The notes: a model not told the origin generated them from the letters alone. A DNA stretch of 64,000 bases from Arthrobacter sp. SLBN-112 (GCF_030944625.1 NZ_JAUSXY010000001.1:558001-622000); one strand, 5' to 3'. Shown: positions 36,276 through 45,328, counted from the stretch's first letter. Made by a program: numbers and translations.

Positions 36276-37772
36276 TCAGGCCGAGAGGGTTTCGGAAGGT
36301 GTGGGGGCGGCGGGGGCGGGTTCGTCGGACAGGCGGCCGTGCGGGAGCAGCAGCGCCGCCACGATTCCCAGGGCGTACGCGCCGGCAAGGGCGATGAAGA
36401 TGGGCGTGAACACGGAGCCGTAGATCCGGGCGACGCCGGCCTGGACCGCCGGCGAAGCTCCGTGAACCAGCTGGGGGGTGAGCGTGGACGCGTCCAGCCC
36501 TGCCGGCAGGAGGGCCGCAACACCGGAGCCGATGACCCCGCCGATGACCGCCGTCGCCACGGTTGATCCCACCTGTCGCACCAGGTTGATGGTGGCGGTA
36601 ATGGTGCCCGTCTGGCCTGCGGGGACGGCGCCCTGGACCACGGCCACGATGAGGCTCATGAACGCCCCGGTGCCCATGCCCACACCACCCATCACGATCA
36701 TGGGCGCCCACAGCGGGAGCCCTGCCGGCAGCAGTGCCATCACCAGCAGGCCTGCTGCTCCCAGCACCGTTCCCGCCACGGGGAAGATCCGGTAACGACC
36801 CGTCCGGCTGGCCAGCCAGCCCGTGAGCAGGTTGCTGATCAGCATGCCGAAGACGGTGGCGATGGGAACCAGGCCGGACACCGTGGCGGTGGTCCGGTAG
36901 GCCATCTGGTAGTACGTGGGCAGGTACGCGGTGATGGAGAAGAAGCCGACGCCGATGATCGCCGAGAGCGCCGTCCCTGCAGCAATGGTGCGGTTGGCGA
37001 AGAAGTGGAGCGGAATGATGGGCTCGGGCGCCCGCCGCTCGATCAGGAAGAAGGCGATGAAGCCCACGATGCTGACGGCGAGCGCGCTTCCGGCGGCAGG
37101 ACCGCCGTTCCTTTCCGCGGCCCAGGAGGCGGCGAGGACGAGCGCCACCAGTGCGGTGGTGAAGACAGCGGAGCCGGCAATGTCCAAGTGCCGGGGCGCT
37201 GCGCCCGGTGCCAGGTGGGGAACGGCCACCAGTGCCAGGGCGAACGCGGCGGCACCCACCGGGAGGTTGATCCAGAAGACCCACTGCCAGCCCCAGTAAT
37301 CGGTGATGGCACCGCCCACTGCCGGGCCTACCACGATGGCGATGGGAAAAGCCGCCCCGATGATTGCCATGTAGCGCGGCCGTTCACGCTGCGTGGTGAC
37401 GCGGGCGATGATGGTCTGCGACATGAGCTGCAGGCCCGCCGAGCTCATGCCCTGCAGGACGCGGGCGGCAATGAGCCACGCGATGTCCGTGGCAAAACCA
37501 CAGGCCAAGGAAGCCGCCAGGAACATCACCAGGGAAACCAGGAAGATCCTACGGGCGCCGAGGACATCGCCGAGTTTGCCGAGCACGGGCAGCAGCACCG
37601 TGCTGGCCAGGGTGTAGCCCACCACTACCCAGCTCATCAGCTGCAGCGCACCCAGCTCTCCGGAAATGGTGGCAAGGGACGTGGAGACCACTGTGTGATC
37701 CAATGCCCCGAGGAATGAGACGGTGAGCAGGGAGGTGGTGAGGAGGCGGAGTTTTACAGGTGATAGTTGCAT
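36276..37772 (-). CDS. MFS transporter, DHA2 (14-TMS) family
   Basis: 498 residues from ATG 37772 (MQLSPVKLRLL). Motifs are SFLGALDHTVVSTSLATI in helix 1, LGKLGDVLGARRIF between helices 2 and 3, and GPAVGGAITDYWGWQWVFWINLPVG. Fourteen hydrophobic segments are expected. DHA2 proteins are mostly drug/H+ antiporters. Here, next to an oxidase gene and aromatic genes, it could import a glycoside or export a phenolic. The AT-rich leader at 37880-37915 contains GGTT(N7)AACC, a possible operator. Confidence 0.92.
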   Translation of the reverse strand: MQLSPVKLRLLTTSLLTVSFLGALDHTVVSTSLATISGELGALQLMSWVVVGYTLASTVLLPVLGKLGDVLGARRIFLVSLVMFLAASLACGFATDIAWLIAARVLQGMSSAGLQLMSQTIIARVTTQRERPRYMAIIGAAFPIAIVVGPAVGGAITDYWGWQWVFWINLPVGAAAFALALVAVPHLAPGAAPRHLDIAGSAVFTTALVALVLAASWAAERNGGPAAGSALAVSIVGFIAFFLIERRAPEPIIPLHFFANRTIAAGTALSAIIGVGFFSITAYLPTYYQMAYRTTATVSGLVPIATVFGMLISNLLTGWLASRTGRYRIFPVAGTVLGAAGLLVMALLPAGLPLWAPMIVMGGVGMGTGAFMSLIVAVVQGAVPAGQTGTITATINLVRQVGSTVATAVIGGVIGSGVAALLPAGLDASTLTPQLVHGASPAVQAGVARIYGSVFTPIFIALAGAYALGIVAALLLPHGRLSDEPAPAAPTPSETLSA

Positions 37773-37930
37773 AGGGGTCTGCCCGAACGATCGGACCGTC
37801 GACGCGACGTGATGTGCCCCCGGCGCACCATCACGACGGGGAACGGGTCCGGCTGGGACCCCGGCGCCACTCCCCACCCTACAACCACTTAGGTTTAAAA
37901 ACAACCAAAGATTGCACGTAATCGACGTAC

Positions 37931-38743
37931 TCATCCGGCGACCTGCGCCGCCTGCATGAGTTTGTGCGCTATCCGCTGGTCTTCCAGCAGCTCCCGCAGA
38001 TCGGCCACTTGTCCGCCGCTTGACATGGCTTCAATGGCCCGGCGCAATGCCAGCCTCGCCGAGGTCTCGTAGCGCTCCGGCGCCCTGAGCGACCCTTCCG
38101 GCGTCGAGGTCTCCAGCTTCACCCGGCCGGCATCATGGTCAATGGCGACCTCCGTCCTGACCTCGCCCAGGGCCAACACCTGGAGCAGGCCGCCTGCGGC
38201 GGGTCCGCCGAGGACGGTGCCCACCAGGGTGGAAGGAAGGTGGCCTCCACCGGTCAGTGGTGAATCCATCAGGGCCATGGCGCCTTCCGCGACCGCGGTA
38301 CCCTTTTGGAGGGTCAGCGGGCCGCCTGCAAGGGAGCGCGCCCAGCCCACGCCGTCACGGATCACGGCACCCAGCCGTGTAGCGGGGGCGGCGCACTCCA
38401 CGGTGACCATCCGCGCCTGCGTTCCGCGCCGTGCCCGCACAGCGTCCGCGACCATGTCGGCGCGGAGCCCGGGCCGTTCGACCACAACCGGAATGCCTCC
38501 GGCCCAGGAGCCGGCATCGAGGACTTCCTCAGGCAGGACCGCGGGGTCTGCGATCACCACCGCAACCGCCCCCTCCTCCCGGGCGGCAAGCAGCCCGGCC
38601 CACCAGTTGCCGGAGCCGGGGATGACCGCCACGGCACCGCGAATGCCGTTCGCGAGCCCGGCGCTGCGAGAAAGCGCGGCCGCAGCTGCCACGTAGGCGG
38701 GCAACCGGGTAGTCACGCCGGCACAGCCCCGGTGCGGCGTCAC
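37931..38743 (-). CDS. Unrecognised protein coupled to a Gfo/Idh oxidoreductase
   Basis: 270 residues, GTG 38743 overlapping the stop of the oxidoreductase gene (GTGA). The N-terminal half looks alpha/beta (AVAVIPGSGNWWAGLLAAREEGAVAVVIADP). The second half is beta-rich with glycine turns (SPLTGGGHLPSTLVGTVLGG), and the end is helical. It matches in layout the interrupted gene at 82-874, which also follows the end of a presumed Gfo/Idh gene. I do not know the family. The conserved pairing suggests a functional partner or second subunit. Confidence 0.75.
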   Translation of the reverse strand: MTPHRGCAGVTTRLPAYVAAAAALSRSAGLANGIRGAVAVIPGSGNWWAGLLAAREEGAVAVVIADPAVLPEEVLDAGSWAGGIPVVVERPGLRADMVADAVRARRGTQARMVTVECAAPATRLGAVIRDGVGWARSLAGGPLTLQKGTAVAEGAMALMDSPLTGGGHLPSTLVGTVLGGPAAGGLLQVLALGEVRTEVAIDHDAGRVKLETSTPEGSLRAPERYETSARLALRRAIEAMSSGGQVADLRELLEDQRIAHKLMQAAQVAG

Positions 38744-39784
38744 TGCGGGGCCCCCGCCAGGACCTTGGCGGCGGCAGCATCGGCAAGTTCAAGTGCATAG
38801 AGCGCGTCGGCGAGCAGTTCGTCATATTCCACCGGCGCGGCCCCCTCGAGGAGCGATGCCAGGACGCGCCACTCCGCCACATAGCCGTCCCCGGGATCCC
38901 TCCCGTATTCCGTCCACTGCCCGCCCACGCCACGCACGCGGATGCCGGCGCTTCCCGCATGGACGAAGGCCGGCGGAAAGTTGACCTCGATCCGGGTCGC
39001 GGGAGGTGGCAATGGCCATGCGCCAGAGGGCGTCAGGTCCTTCGGGCAGCATGGTGAGCGCGAGTTGGACCAGGACGCTTCCGGCCCGGTACCCCACCAA
39101 ATAGCCGAGGGGCGGTGCAACCTGCGCATAGACGACGTCGTCGATACCTGGTGCGATATCCCTGACAGCGGGAAGGTCATGGATTGCCAGCCCGGTCAAC
39201 AGTTGCCGCAGGACTCCCGCCGCCACCGCCGGGCTACCCAGGTCCGGGCGGCCGTGGCGTGCGGCCTGGAACGGCCCGCCTTCCGCCACGAGCTGGTGGT
39301 ACCTGTCGTTGGGTGGGAGCGCCAAGGTGACCGATACGGCCCGCACCCTGCCTTCGAGCGCAACAAGGTGGTGCCTGGCACGGTCCCAAGCGGCATCAAA
39401 CAAATGGTTGGTCCCCACCAGGAGGATGGCGCCGGCAGCGCGGCAGGCATCTATGACCCTGACAGCGTCGTGCTTGCTGGTGGCCAGGGGCTTCTCGCAG
39501 AAGATGGCCCGCTTGCCGGCAGCCACGGCCGCCAGGATTTGGCGGGCGTGCTCCGCCGCCGGACTGCAGACAGCCACCACCTGCACTTCCGGGTCCGCCA
39601 GCAACTCAGCTTCCCCACCGGACCAGCGGGCACCGAACCTTTCCGAAAGATCTTCAGCGCGGCCACTTCCGGCGTCGGCGATGTGCACCACGGCAAACAG
39701 GTCCGGAAGCCCCCGCAACACCGGCAGGTGCAGGGCCGCAACACCGGGTCCGGCCCCGAGAATCCCTACCTTCCAAGGCATCAT
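38740..39784 (-). pseudogene. Gfo/Idh/MocA oxidoreductase with a +1 frameshift
   Basis: ATG 39784 (or 39781) follows GGAGG. It reads KVGILGAGPGVAALHLPVL (Rossmann), FCEKPLATSK (EKP motif) and VGTNHLFDAAWDR as far as MAIATS near base 39000. One base later in frame it continues RIEVNFPPAFVHAG and ends DAAAAKVLAGAPQ at 38740. Removal of one base at about 38997-39001 restores roughly 347 residues. It is divergent from the ROK gene, and candidate operator half-sites lie directly upstream. Both halves read as well-conserved protein, so recent mutation or sequence error is likelier than decay. Confidence 0.83.
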
Positions 39785-39794
39785 TACCTCCACT

Positions 39795-39817
39795 CTTATG
39801 TCTCTATTATTCATAAG
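39795..39817. promoter_or_regulatory. Candidate operator: CTTATG-N11-CATAAG
   Basis: CTTATG (39795-39800) and CATAAG (39812-39817) form an inverted repeat in the divergent gap between the Gfo/Idh gene and the ROK gene. Read on the reverse strand, the left arm is GACATAAG, the motif found at four other control regions of this locus. It overlaps the leader of the reverse gene and would allow ROK autoregulation. Confidence 0.55.
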
Positions 39818-39888
39818 TAGGCAAATTATTAGCTATAGTTGCCCGGAATCCGCGCCTTAGTGGTGTGCTGTGTGTGAGAATTGGAGCC

Positions 39889-41152
39889 ATGACGACAGAC
39901 TCCACCCTCCGTTTCGGAGCACAAACGGACGAAGTAACCAGCCTGCTGCGAATCGTCAACCTGGTGCGGACAGGCGAGGCAACCACCCGGCCCGAAATCG
40001 GCAAGGTCACCGGGCTGGGCAGGGGCGTCGTGAGCCAGCGCGTGGACCAGGCCATTGAAATCGGATTCCTCGGCGACGGCGACTTCGGCGCCTCGTCCGG
40101 AGGCCGCGCGCCGCGGACTCTCCGTTTCCGCTCGGAACAGGGGCGGATCGTCATCTGCGCCCTCGGCGCAGCGCACATCAGGGTGGGCATCGCGGCGCTC
40201 GACGGCGACATCATTGACCATGCGCACCGCAATTGGGAGATTTCCCAAGGGCCGGAGAAGACCATCGATGCGGTCATGACCCTTATTGATGACGTGCTCA
40301 AGAAACATCCCGACGTGCCGGTGTGGGGTGTGGTGGTCGGCCTGCCAGGCCCGGTGGACTTCGCCACGGGACAGCCCGTGGCACCGCCGATCATGCCCGG
40401 ATGGAACGGCTTCGACGTCCGGACGCCCTTCGAGGAACGCTTCAACGCGCCCGTATGGGTGGATAACGATTCAAATCTTTTGGCTCTTGGTGAGCGCGCC
40501 CGCCGTCGCGACTCCCTCACAGACCTGATCTACTGCAAGATCGGCTCGGGAGTCGGCTCCGGCCTGCTGTCCAAGGGCCGGATCCACCGTGGCGCCAACG
40601 GCGCGGCCGGGGATATCGGCCACGTTAGGGTATCCGACTCCAACGAGCAGTGCCGCTGCGGCAAAGTCGGCTGCCTCGAAGCCGTGGCCGGCGGATGGGC
40701 CCTGGTGCGGGACGCAGAGCAGGCAATCAAGGAAGGCGTAACCACCTCCCTTGCCGGACGGGCAAAGGAGCGGGCGCTGACCCTGGAAGACATCACCCTC
40801 GCAGCACAGGCCGGTGATTCACTGGCTATCACGCTCGTTCAGAAGTCCGCCCACGTGGCCGGCGAGACCATCTCGGCCCTGGTCAACATGTTCAACCCGG
40901 GAGTCATTGTCATCGGAGGCGCCATTGCCTCTGCGGGCGAGGTGTTCCTGGCCGAGGTGCGGCAACGCGTGTACGAACTGTCGTTGCCCCTTGCCACCCC
41001 GCGACCTCACCATCACCTTGTCCGTGAACGACGAGCGCGAACCGCTCCGCGGCGGAGCAGAGCTTGCACGCGAGCAGTTGTTCGATGTCACTTTCCCGCG
41101 CTGGTTCGCCGAAGGCAGGCCGTCTCCCGAGCGAACGGCAGTGCCGGCCTGA
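39889..41152 (+). pseudogene. ROK-family transcriptional regulator with a +1 frameshift near the 3' end
   Basis: ATG 39889 after TTGGAG. Residues about 20-70 carry a winged helix-turn-helix (TRPEIGKVTGLGRGVVSQRV). The ROK sugar-kinase fold follows, with GLPGPVDFATG, WVDNDSNLLALGE, YCKIGSGVGSGLL and the zinc motif GHVRVSDSNEQCRCGKVGCLEA. The frame breaks at LPLAT (about base 41002, in ACCCCGC) and resumes one base later as RDLTITLSVNDERE to the stop at 41152. The intact length would be about 420 residues. If translated as shown, the C-terminus is replaced by an unrelated run ending near 41277. It is the best candidate for binding the GACATAAG sites. Confidence 0.87.
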
Positions 41153-41184
41153 GCCTCCTTACCGAGGCAGCCCGGCAGCCGCGC

Positions 41185-41598
41185 TCACGCCACGTCGCGG
41201 GAGATCCCCGGCACCGCCGCCGGGCCCGCGTCCAGCCGGGCCTCAACGCGGAACGGGAGTATCAGCGGCGAACCTGAGGGAGCCCGCAGGTAAGGCACCA
41301 TCAGGGTGAAGTCCACACCGACGGCGTGCGTGCCGGCGGAGAGTTCCCCCGGGACGGCCAGGACAAGCCTGTCCTGGATGAACCACCACCCGGGCTCGGC
41401 CGGCAAGGCGTCCGCCGGCACGCGCCTGGTGCCCAGCACCACGGCCACACCGCCCGCAGCAACCGGAACGCCGTCCACCTCCACGGCCAGGCCGGCAATA
41501 CTGGAGAGCGGCATCGAACGGATCCATGGTAAGCCAAGCCGGAGCTCGAAGCCGCCAGGAATGGCGGTCAGTGCGTCGTCGCGCAAAGCGGTTTCCAA
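41185..41598 (-). CDS. DUF6379/C-glycoside deglycosidase beta-subunit-like protein (CarB-like)
   Basis: 137 residues. The start appears to be TTG 41598, with AAGGAAGG about 9 nt upstream. It has the family's layout: an N-terminal strand pair ending PWIRSMPLSSIAGLAVEVDG (family: PWYRSL and an IDG/VNG turn), a WWFIQDRL strand, a polar hinge and LMVPYLRAP near the end (family: Y-MQIAP or YIP). The published partners bind a TIM-barrel alpha subunit and complete the active site. It is divergent from its probable partner at 41670, sharing a 71-bp promoter region with a palindromic operator. It is more diverged than the other copies. Confidence 0.75.
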   Translation of the reverse strand: METALRDDALTAIPGGFELRLGLPWIRSMPLSSIAGLAVEVDGVPVAAGGVAVVLGTRRVPADALPAEPGWWFIQDRLVLAVPGELSAGTHAVGVDFTLMVPYLRAPSGSPLILPFRVEARLDAGPAAVPGISRDVA

Positions 41599-41623
41599 TT
41601 CAACAGCCTTCCTTTATCCTAAA

Positions 41624-41643
41624 ACTGACATAAGTTTGTCAGT
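41624..41643. promoter_or_regulatory. Palindromic candidate operator containing GACATAAG
   Basis: ACTGACATAAGTTTGTCAGT has 7-bp arms (ACTGACA and TGTCAGT) around a 6-nt centre and includes GACATAAGT. It lies almost exactly midway between the divergent starts at 41598 and 41670, so a bound regulator could control both subunits together. Confidence 0.65.
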
Positions 41644-41669
41644 TAAAGGCACAAAAGGAAAGGTGCTTC

Positions 41670-42656
41670 ATGGCTGCCGAAATTTCCGCCGACTGGACTC
41701 TCTGCGCCAGTTCGTTCAACTGGGCTCCCGACATCGTGGCCGCCGGGCGAACTGCCCCGGACATCGTTTCCGGTATTGCGGACCTGGTGAAAACCGTGGA
41801 ACTTGAACCGGGGCTTGTGTGGCGGTCCTTTCCCGATCCGCAGGACGAGGAAGTGGACGGCCTCCGCCAATCCCTGGCGTCGCGAGGGGGCCACATCAGC
41901 ATTGTGGGGGCGAGCCTGGACGAGTTCACCTCCCCCACCACCCGGCGTTCCCTGCTGGAGCGGCTGGAGTTCCTGGCACCGCAACTGCGTGCAGCGCACC
42001 GGGTTGGAGCCCACGGAGTCCGGCTGCCGATCGGACAAGCGGGGCCCGACCTGCTCACCCTGCTGCAGCCGATGCTGCATGAACTGGACCTGGTGTTGTT
42101 CGAGGAAATCCAAGGCCGGCAGGCTCCCGGGAACCCCGGCGTCGAGCCTGCCCTGGACGCAATCGCCGCGCTGGCGGATGACCACGTGCGGGTGCTCGTG
42201 GACATCAGCATGCTCATGCCGGCCCTTCCCGCCACCTACCTTGAAAAGCTTCGCCAAAGCGGGATCCCCGCGGAACTTCTGGCGCGCTTGGAACATGACT
42301 GGCGGGATCCCGCCACCCTCGACGCGGTCACGGCCCTGCTCCGGTCAGGGCAGGTTCCGCCGCGGATCCACACCCTCTTCATGAACCTGTTGATCCGCTT
42401 CGGCCGCAGCGAGGCAGCAGACCTGCAGGGCATCATGCCCCTGGTGGGCGCCTTCCATCTGAAGTTCTGGGACCTGGACGACGACGGGAGGGTTTCGCAG
42501 CCGCTGCGGGACCTCGCCGGCCTGCTCAGCCGGAGCGGCTTCACCGGCACGCTGACCAGCGAGTGGGGCGGCCACGAGTGGCTGCAGGACGACCCCACGG
42601 AAATGACGCGGCGGCACTTGGCGCTGGCGGAGGCGGCGCTGTCCTCCGGCAGTTGA
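41670..42656 (+). CDS. TIM-barrel C-glycoside deglycosidase alpha-subunit-like protein (CarC-like)
   Basis: 328 residues, ATG 41670 after AAAGGAAAGG. It is a sugar-isomerase-type barrel diverged from the other copies but keeps the four metal positions: Glu145 or 146 (LVLFEEIQG), Asp178 (RVLVDISM), His263 (AFHLKFWDLD) and Glu298 (TSEWGGHEW). The loop AFHLKFWDLDDDG matches VHAKFYDID-DG of its relatives. A probable heterodimer forms with the divergent small gene. In related enzymes the barrel cleaves the 3-keto-C-glycosidic bond using a divalent metal; the substrate here is unknown. Confidence 0.8.
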   Translation: MAAEISADWTLCASSFNWAPDIVAAGRTAPDIVSGIADLVKTVELEPGLVWRSFPDPQDEEVDGLRQSLASRGGHISIVGASLDEFTSPTTRRSLLERLEFLAPQLRAAHRVGAHGVRLPIGQAGPDLLTLLQPMLHELDLVLFEEIQGRQAPGNPGVEPALDAIAALADDHVRVLVDISMLMPALPATYLEKLRQSGIPAELLARLEHDWRDPATLDAVTALLRSGQVPPRIHTLFMNLLIRFGRSEAADLQGIMPLVGAFHLKFWDLDDDGRVSQPLRDLAGLLSRSGFTGTLTSEWGGHEWLQDDPTEMTRRHLALAEAALSSGS

Positions 42657-42675
42657 GTCGGGTCAACAAACACAA

Positions 42676-42704
42676 CGGCCGGCCGGGATCTTCCGGGCCG
42701 GCCG
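42676..42704. terminator. Perfect 9-bp hairpin between convergent genes
   Basis: CGGCCGGCC (42676-42684) and GGCCGGCCG (42696-42704) enclose an 11-nt loop between the stops at 42656 (forward) and 42719 (reverse). It would end both the alpha-like gene and the long reverse operon. Confidence 0.65.
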
Positions 42705-42718
42705 CTCTGATGATGTTG

Positions 42719-43723
42719 CTACTTGGTGCTGAAGGCGGCGTCGAAGGCCGCCGCGGAGGGTTCGTAACCGGAAAGCCGGCGGACAAACTCGAGTGCTTCG
42801 GGGGCGCCGTCCAGCCGGTTCATGCCTGCATCCTCCCACTCCACTGACAGCGGTCCGCGGTAGCCGATGGAATTGAGCATCCGGAACGCGTCCTCCCAGG
42901 GCACGTCGCCGTGGCCGGTGGAGATGAAATCCCAGCCCCGGCGCGGGTCGGCCCACGGCAGGTGGGACGAAAGCCGGCCGTTGCGTCCGTTGGCCAGCCG
43001 CTTCTTCGTGTCCTTGCAGTGCACATGGTAGATGCGGTCCTTGAAGTCCCACAGGAATCCCACCGGATCAATGTCCTGCCAGACCATGTGGCTGGGGTCC
43101 CAGTTCAGCCCAAAGGCTTCGCGGTGTCCGATCGCTTCCAGGGTGCGCTGGGTTGTCCAGTAGTCGTAGGCGATTTCGGACGGGTGCACCTCATGGGCAA
43201 AACGGACGCCCACCGCGTCAAAGACGTCGAGGATCGGGTTCCACCGGTCGGCAAAATCCTGGTAGCCGGCGTCGACCATCTTCTCCGTGGCCGGCGGGAA
43301 CATGGCCACATACTTCCAAATGGACGATCCCGTAAAGCCCGTCACCGTTTTCACGCCCAGCCTCGCGGCCAGCCGTGCGGTGTTCTTCAATTCCTCGGCG
43401 GCGCGCCGGCGGACGCCCTCCGCGTCGCCGTCGCCCCAGACCACGTCCGGCAGGATGCCCCGGTGCCGTTCGTCGATGGGATCATCGCAAACCGCCTGGC
43501 CCTTGAGGTGGTTGGAGATGGTCCACACCTCCAGGCCGTTGCGTTCAAGGATGTCCAGCTTGCCTTGGACATAGGCGTCGTCGTCCCAGCGCCAAGGGTC
43601 CAGGTGGTCGCCCCAGCAGGCGATCTCCAGGCCGTCGTAGCCCCACTCGCCGGCGAGGCGGGCAACTTCCTCGAAGGGCAGGTCGGCCCACTGGCCGGTA
43701 AACAATGTGATCGGTCGTGCCAC
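42719..43723 (-). CDS. TIM-barrel sugar isomerase/epimerase-like enzyme (paralogue of 7325-8326)
   Basis: 334 residues from GTG 43723, which has GGAGGAGG just upstream. It shares long identical stretches with the 7325-8326 product ([29 protein letters not shown] versus YHVDCKDTKIR). The same four ligand positions occur in [23 protein letters not shown] and VEWEDAG. It is the last gene of the 12-gene operon, 13 bp after the Gfo/Idh gene. A role on the keto-sugar released by the deglycosidases (epimerisation, hydration or elimination) is inferred. Confidence 0.9.
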   Translation of the reverse strand: MARPITLFTGQWADLPFEEVARLAGEWGYDGLEIACWGDHLDPWRWDDDAYVQGKLDILERNGLEVWTISNHLKGQAVCDDPIDERHRGILPDVVWGDGDAEGVRRRAAEELKNTARLAARLGVKTVTGFTGSSIWKYVAMFPPATEKMVDAGYQDFADRWNPILDVFDAVGVRFAHEVHPSEIAYDYWTTQRTLEAIGHREAFGLNWDPSHMVWQDIDPVGFLWDFKDRIYHVHCKDTKKRLANGRNGRLSSHLPWADPRRGWDFISTGHGDVPWEDAFRMLNSIGYRGPLSVEWEDAGMNRLDGAPEALEFVRRLSGYEPSAAAFDAAFSTK

Positions 43724-43736
43724 GGATGCCTCCTCC

Positions 43737-44924
43737 TTACACTGCCGGGGCAGGGACGCCGGCGGCGACCCGTGTCCAGGCGGAACCGTTGTCAGAACTG
43801 CGTTCAACCGCCTCCAGCACCTGCTGCACCTGCAGGCCGTCGACAAAGGTCGGATGCGGGTCGGTGCCGTTGACGATGCCCTCCACAAGGTCCTTCACCT
43901 GGTGGGAGAATCCGTGCTCGTAGCCAAGCATGTGACCCGCAGGCCACCATCCTGACAGGTAGGGGTGCTCCGGCTCGGTGACCAGGATCTTCCGGAAACC
44001 CTGGCGGTCCGGGGAAGAGGTCCGGTCGTAGAACTGGACGCTGTTGAGGTCTTCCAGGTCGAAGGCGAGCGCTCCCTTGTCCCCGGAAACCTCAATCTGC
44101 AGCGCGTTCTTACGGCCGGTCGCGAAGCGGGATGCCTCGAAGGAGGCCAGCGCGCCGGATTCGAAGCGGCCGGTGAAAATGGCGATGTCGTCCACGGTCA
44201 CCTTGCCGTATCCCGCTCCGGCAGTTCCGGACAGCCCCGCGCCCGATTCCAGCAATGGCCGTTCCTTCACGATCGTCTCGATCACGCCGGAGACCGTGTC
44301 AAGGTTCAGTCCGGTGACGAACTGGGCCAGGTCGATTGCGTGGGCACCGATGTCACCCAGCGCCCCGGATCCGGCGTGTTCCTTTTGCAGGCGCCACGCG
44401 AGCGGCATGTCCGGGTCAACCAGCCAGTCCTGCCGGTAGGACGCCCGCACCTGGCGGACGGTGCCCACGGCGCCTTCGGCAATGAGTTTCCGCAGGAACG
44501 TGGCGGCGGGGACGCGGCGGTAGGTGAAACCCACCATCGCGCGGAGGCCGCGGGCGGCCGCCCTTTCCGCGGCTGCGGCCATGGCTTCGGCTTCGGCCAC
44601 GCTGTTGGCCAGCGGCTTCTCGCACAGGACGTGCTTCCCGGCCTCCAGTGCGGCAATGGCGATCTCGGCGTGGGAGTCGCCCGGGGTGACAATGTCGACG
44701 ACGTCGATGTCTTCCCGCGCGATCACGTCGCGCCAGTCAGTGGCCGCCTCAGCCCAACCCCACTTCCGCGCAGCCTTACCTACCGCTTGGGCATTCCGGC
44801 CAACAATGACCGCCATTTCCGGCTCGGCGGGAAGATCGAACACCCGCGGAGCCGTGCGCCAGCCTTGGGAATGCGCGGCGCCCATGAAGCCGTAACCGAT
44901 CATGGCCACGCGCAGGGTGGTCAT
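43737..44924 (-). CDS. Gfo/Idh/MocA oxidoreductase (paralogue of 6120-7298)
   Basis: A 395-residue enzyme: [25 protein letters not shown] (EKP), [26 protein letters not shown] (acid/His). ATG 44924 overlaps the stop of the beta-subunit gene (ATGA). Its similarity to 6120-7298 and the shared TIM-barrel neighbour show that a two-gene cassette exists twice in this window. It probably interconverts 3-keto and hydroxy sugars with NAD(P)(H). Confidence 0.92.
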   Translation of the reverse strand: MTTLRVAMIGYGFMGAAHSQGWRTAPRVFDLPAEPEMAVIVGRNAQAVGKAARKWGWAEAATDWRDVIAREDIDVVDIVTPGDSHAEIAIAALEAGKHVLCEKPLANSVAEAEAMAAAAERAAARGLRAMVGFTYRRVPAATFLRKLIAEGAVGTVRQVRASYRQDWLVDPDMPLAWRLQKEHAGSGALGDIGAHAIDLAQFVTGLNLDTVSGVIETIVKERPLLESGAGLSGTAGAGYGKVTVDDIAIFTGRFESGALASFEASRFATGRKNALQIEVSGDKGALAFDLEDLNSVQFYDRTSSPDRQGFRKILVTEPEHPYLSGWWPAGHMLGYEHGFSHQVKDLVEGIVNGTDPHPTFVDGLQVQQVLEAVERSSDNGSAWTRVAAGVPAPAV

Positions 44925-45319
44925 GCCAGCACGACCTTTCGGTCCACTGCCACCCGGTTTCCCACGTACCGCATCGGAGCGATCTGCATGTAGAGCAGGC
45001 GGAGGGTCAGGATGACCTCGACGTCGATTTCCTCGCCGGCGTCGGGAACGCGGTCCAGCGGGATGATGATGTCCGGCTTGTCAGCCACAAACCACAAGGT
45101 TTCCCACTGCTCCGGGAGCTCCGCGATGGAGTATGACTTGCCCTGCAGCTCGAAGCGGAGGGATTCCTTGGAGATTTCCACACCGTTGACGGTTGCCGCG
45201 ACGTCGTCCACGGCGGACAGCCAGAGGCTGCGGTACCACGGCAGTTGCACCGCTACGGAGATGCCTTCCGGGTGCCTGCGGACGTCGGTGTCCTGGAACA
45301 GCGAATTGTGAGTTGCCAT
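44921..45319 (-). CDS. DUF6379/C-glycoside deglycosidase beta-subunit-like protein (CarB-like)
   Basis: 132 residues, ATG 45319 after AAGGAAAG. Family signatures are RRHPEGISVAVQLPWYRSLWLSAV, VNGVEIS, ETLWFV and LLYMQIAPMRYVG. The same words occur in the N-terminal domain of the fusion protein at 55961-57433 (AHPEGLAVALTIPWYRSLWLS, RLPYMQIAPG), its closest relative here. It follows its alpha partner (45329-46393) after 9 bp, so this pair is transcribed alpha then beta. No signal peptide; cytosolic. Confidence 0.88.
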   Translation of the reverse strand: MATHNSLFQDTDVRRHPEGISVAVQLPWYRSLWLSAVDDVAATVNGVEISKESLRFELQGKSYSIAELPEQWETLWFVADKPDIIIPLDRVPDAGEEIDVEVILTLRLLYMQIAPMRYVGNRVAVDRKVVLA

Positions 45320-45328
45320 GGGCTTTCC

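Noticed and set aside
34691..36523. An 88-codon extension of the GMC oxidase
   Set aside because: It overlaps the MFS gene out of frame, and ATG 36259 has a strong ribosome site and starts right at the FAD motif.
42719..43723. Annotation as xylose isomerase
   Set aside because: The fold and ligand pattern are shared, but the xylose-isomerase signature sequences and length are missing. An isomerase/epimerase-like call is safer.
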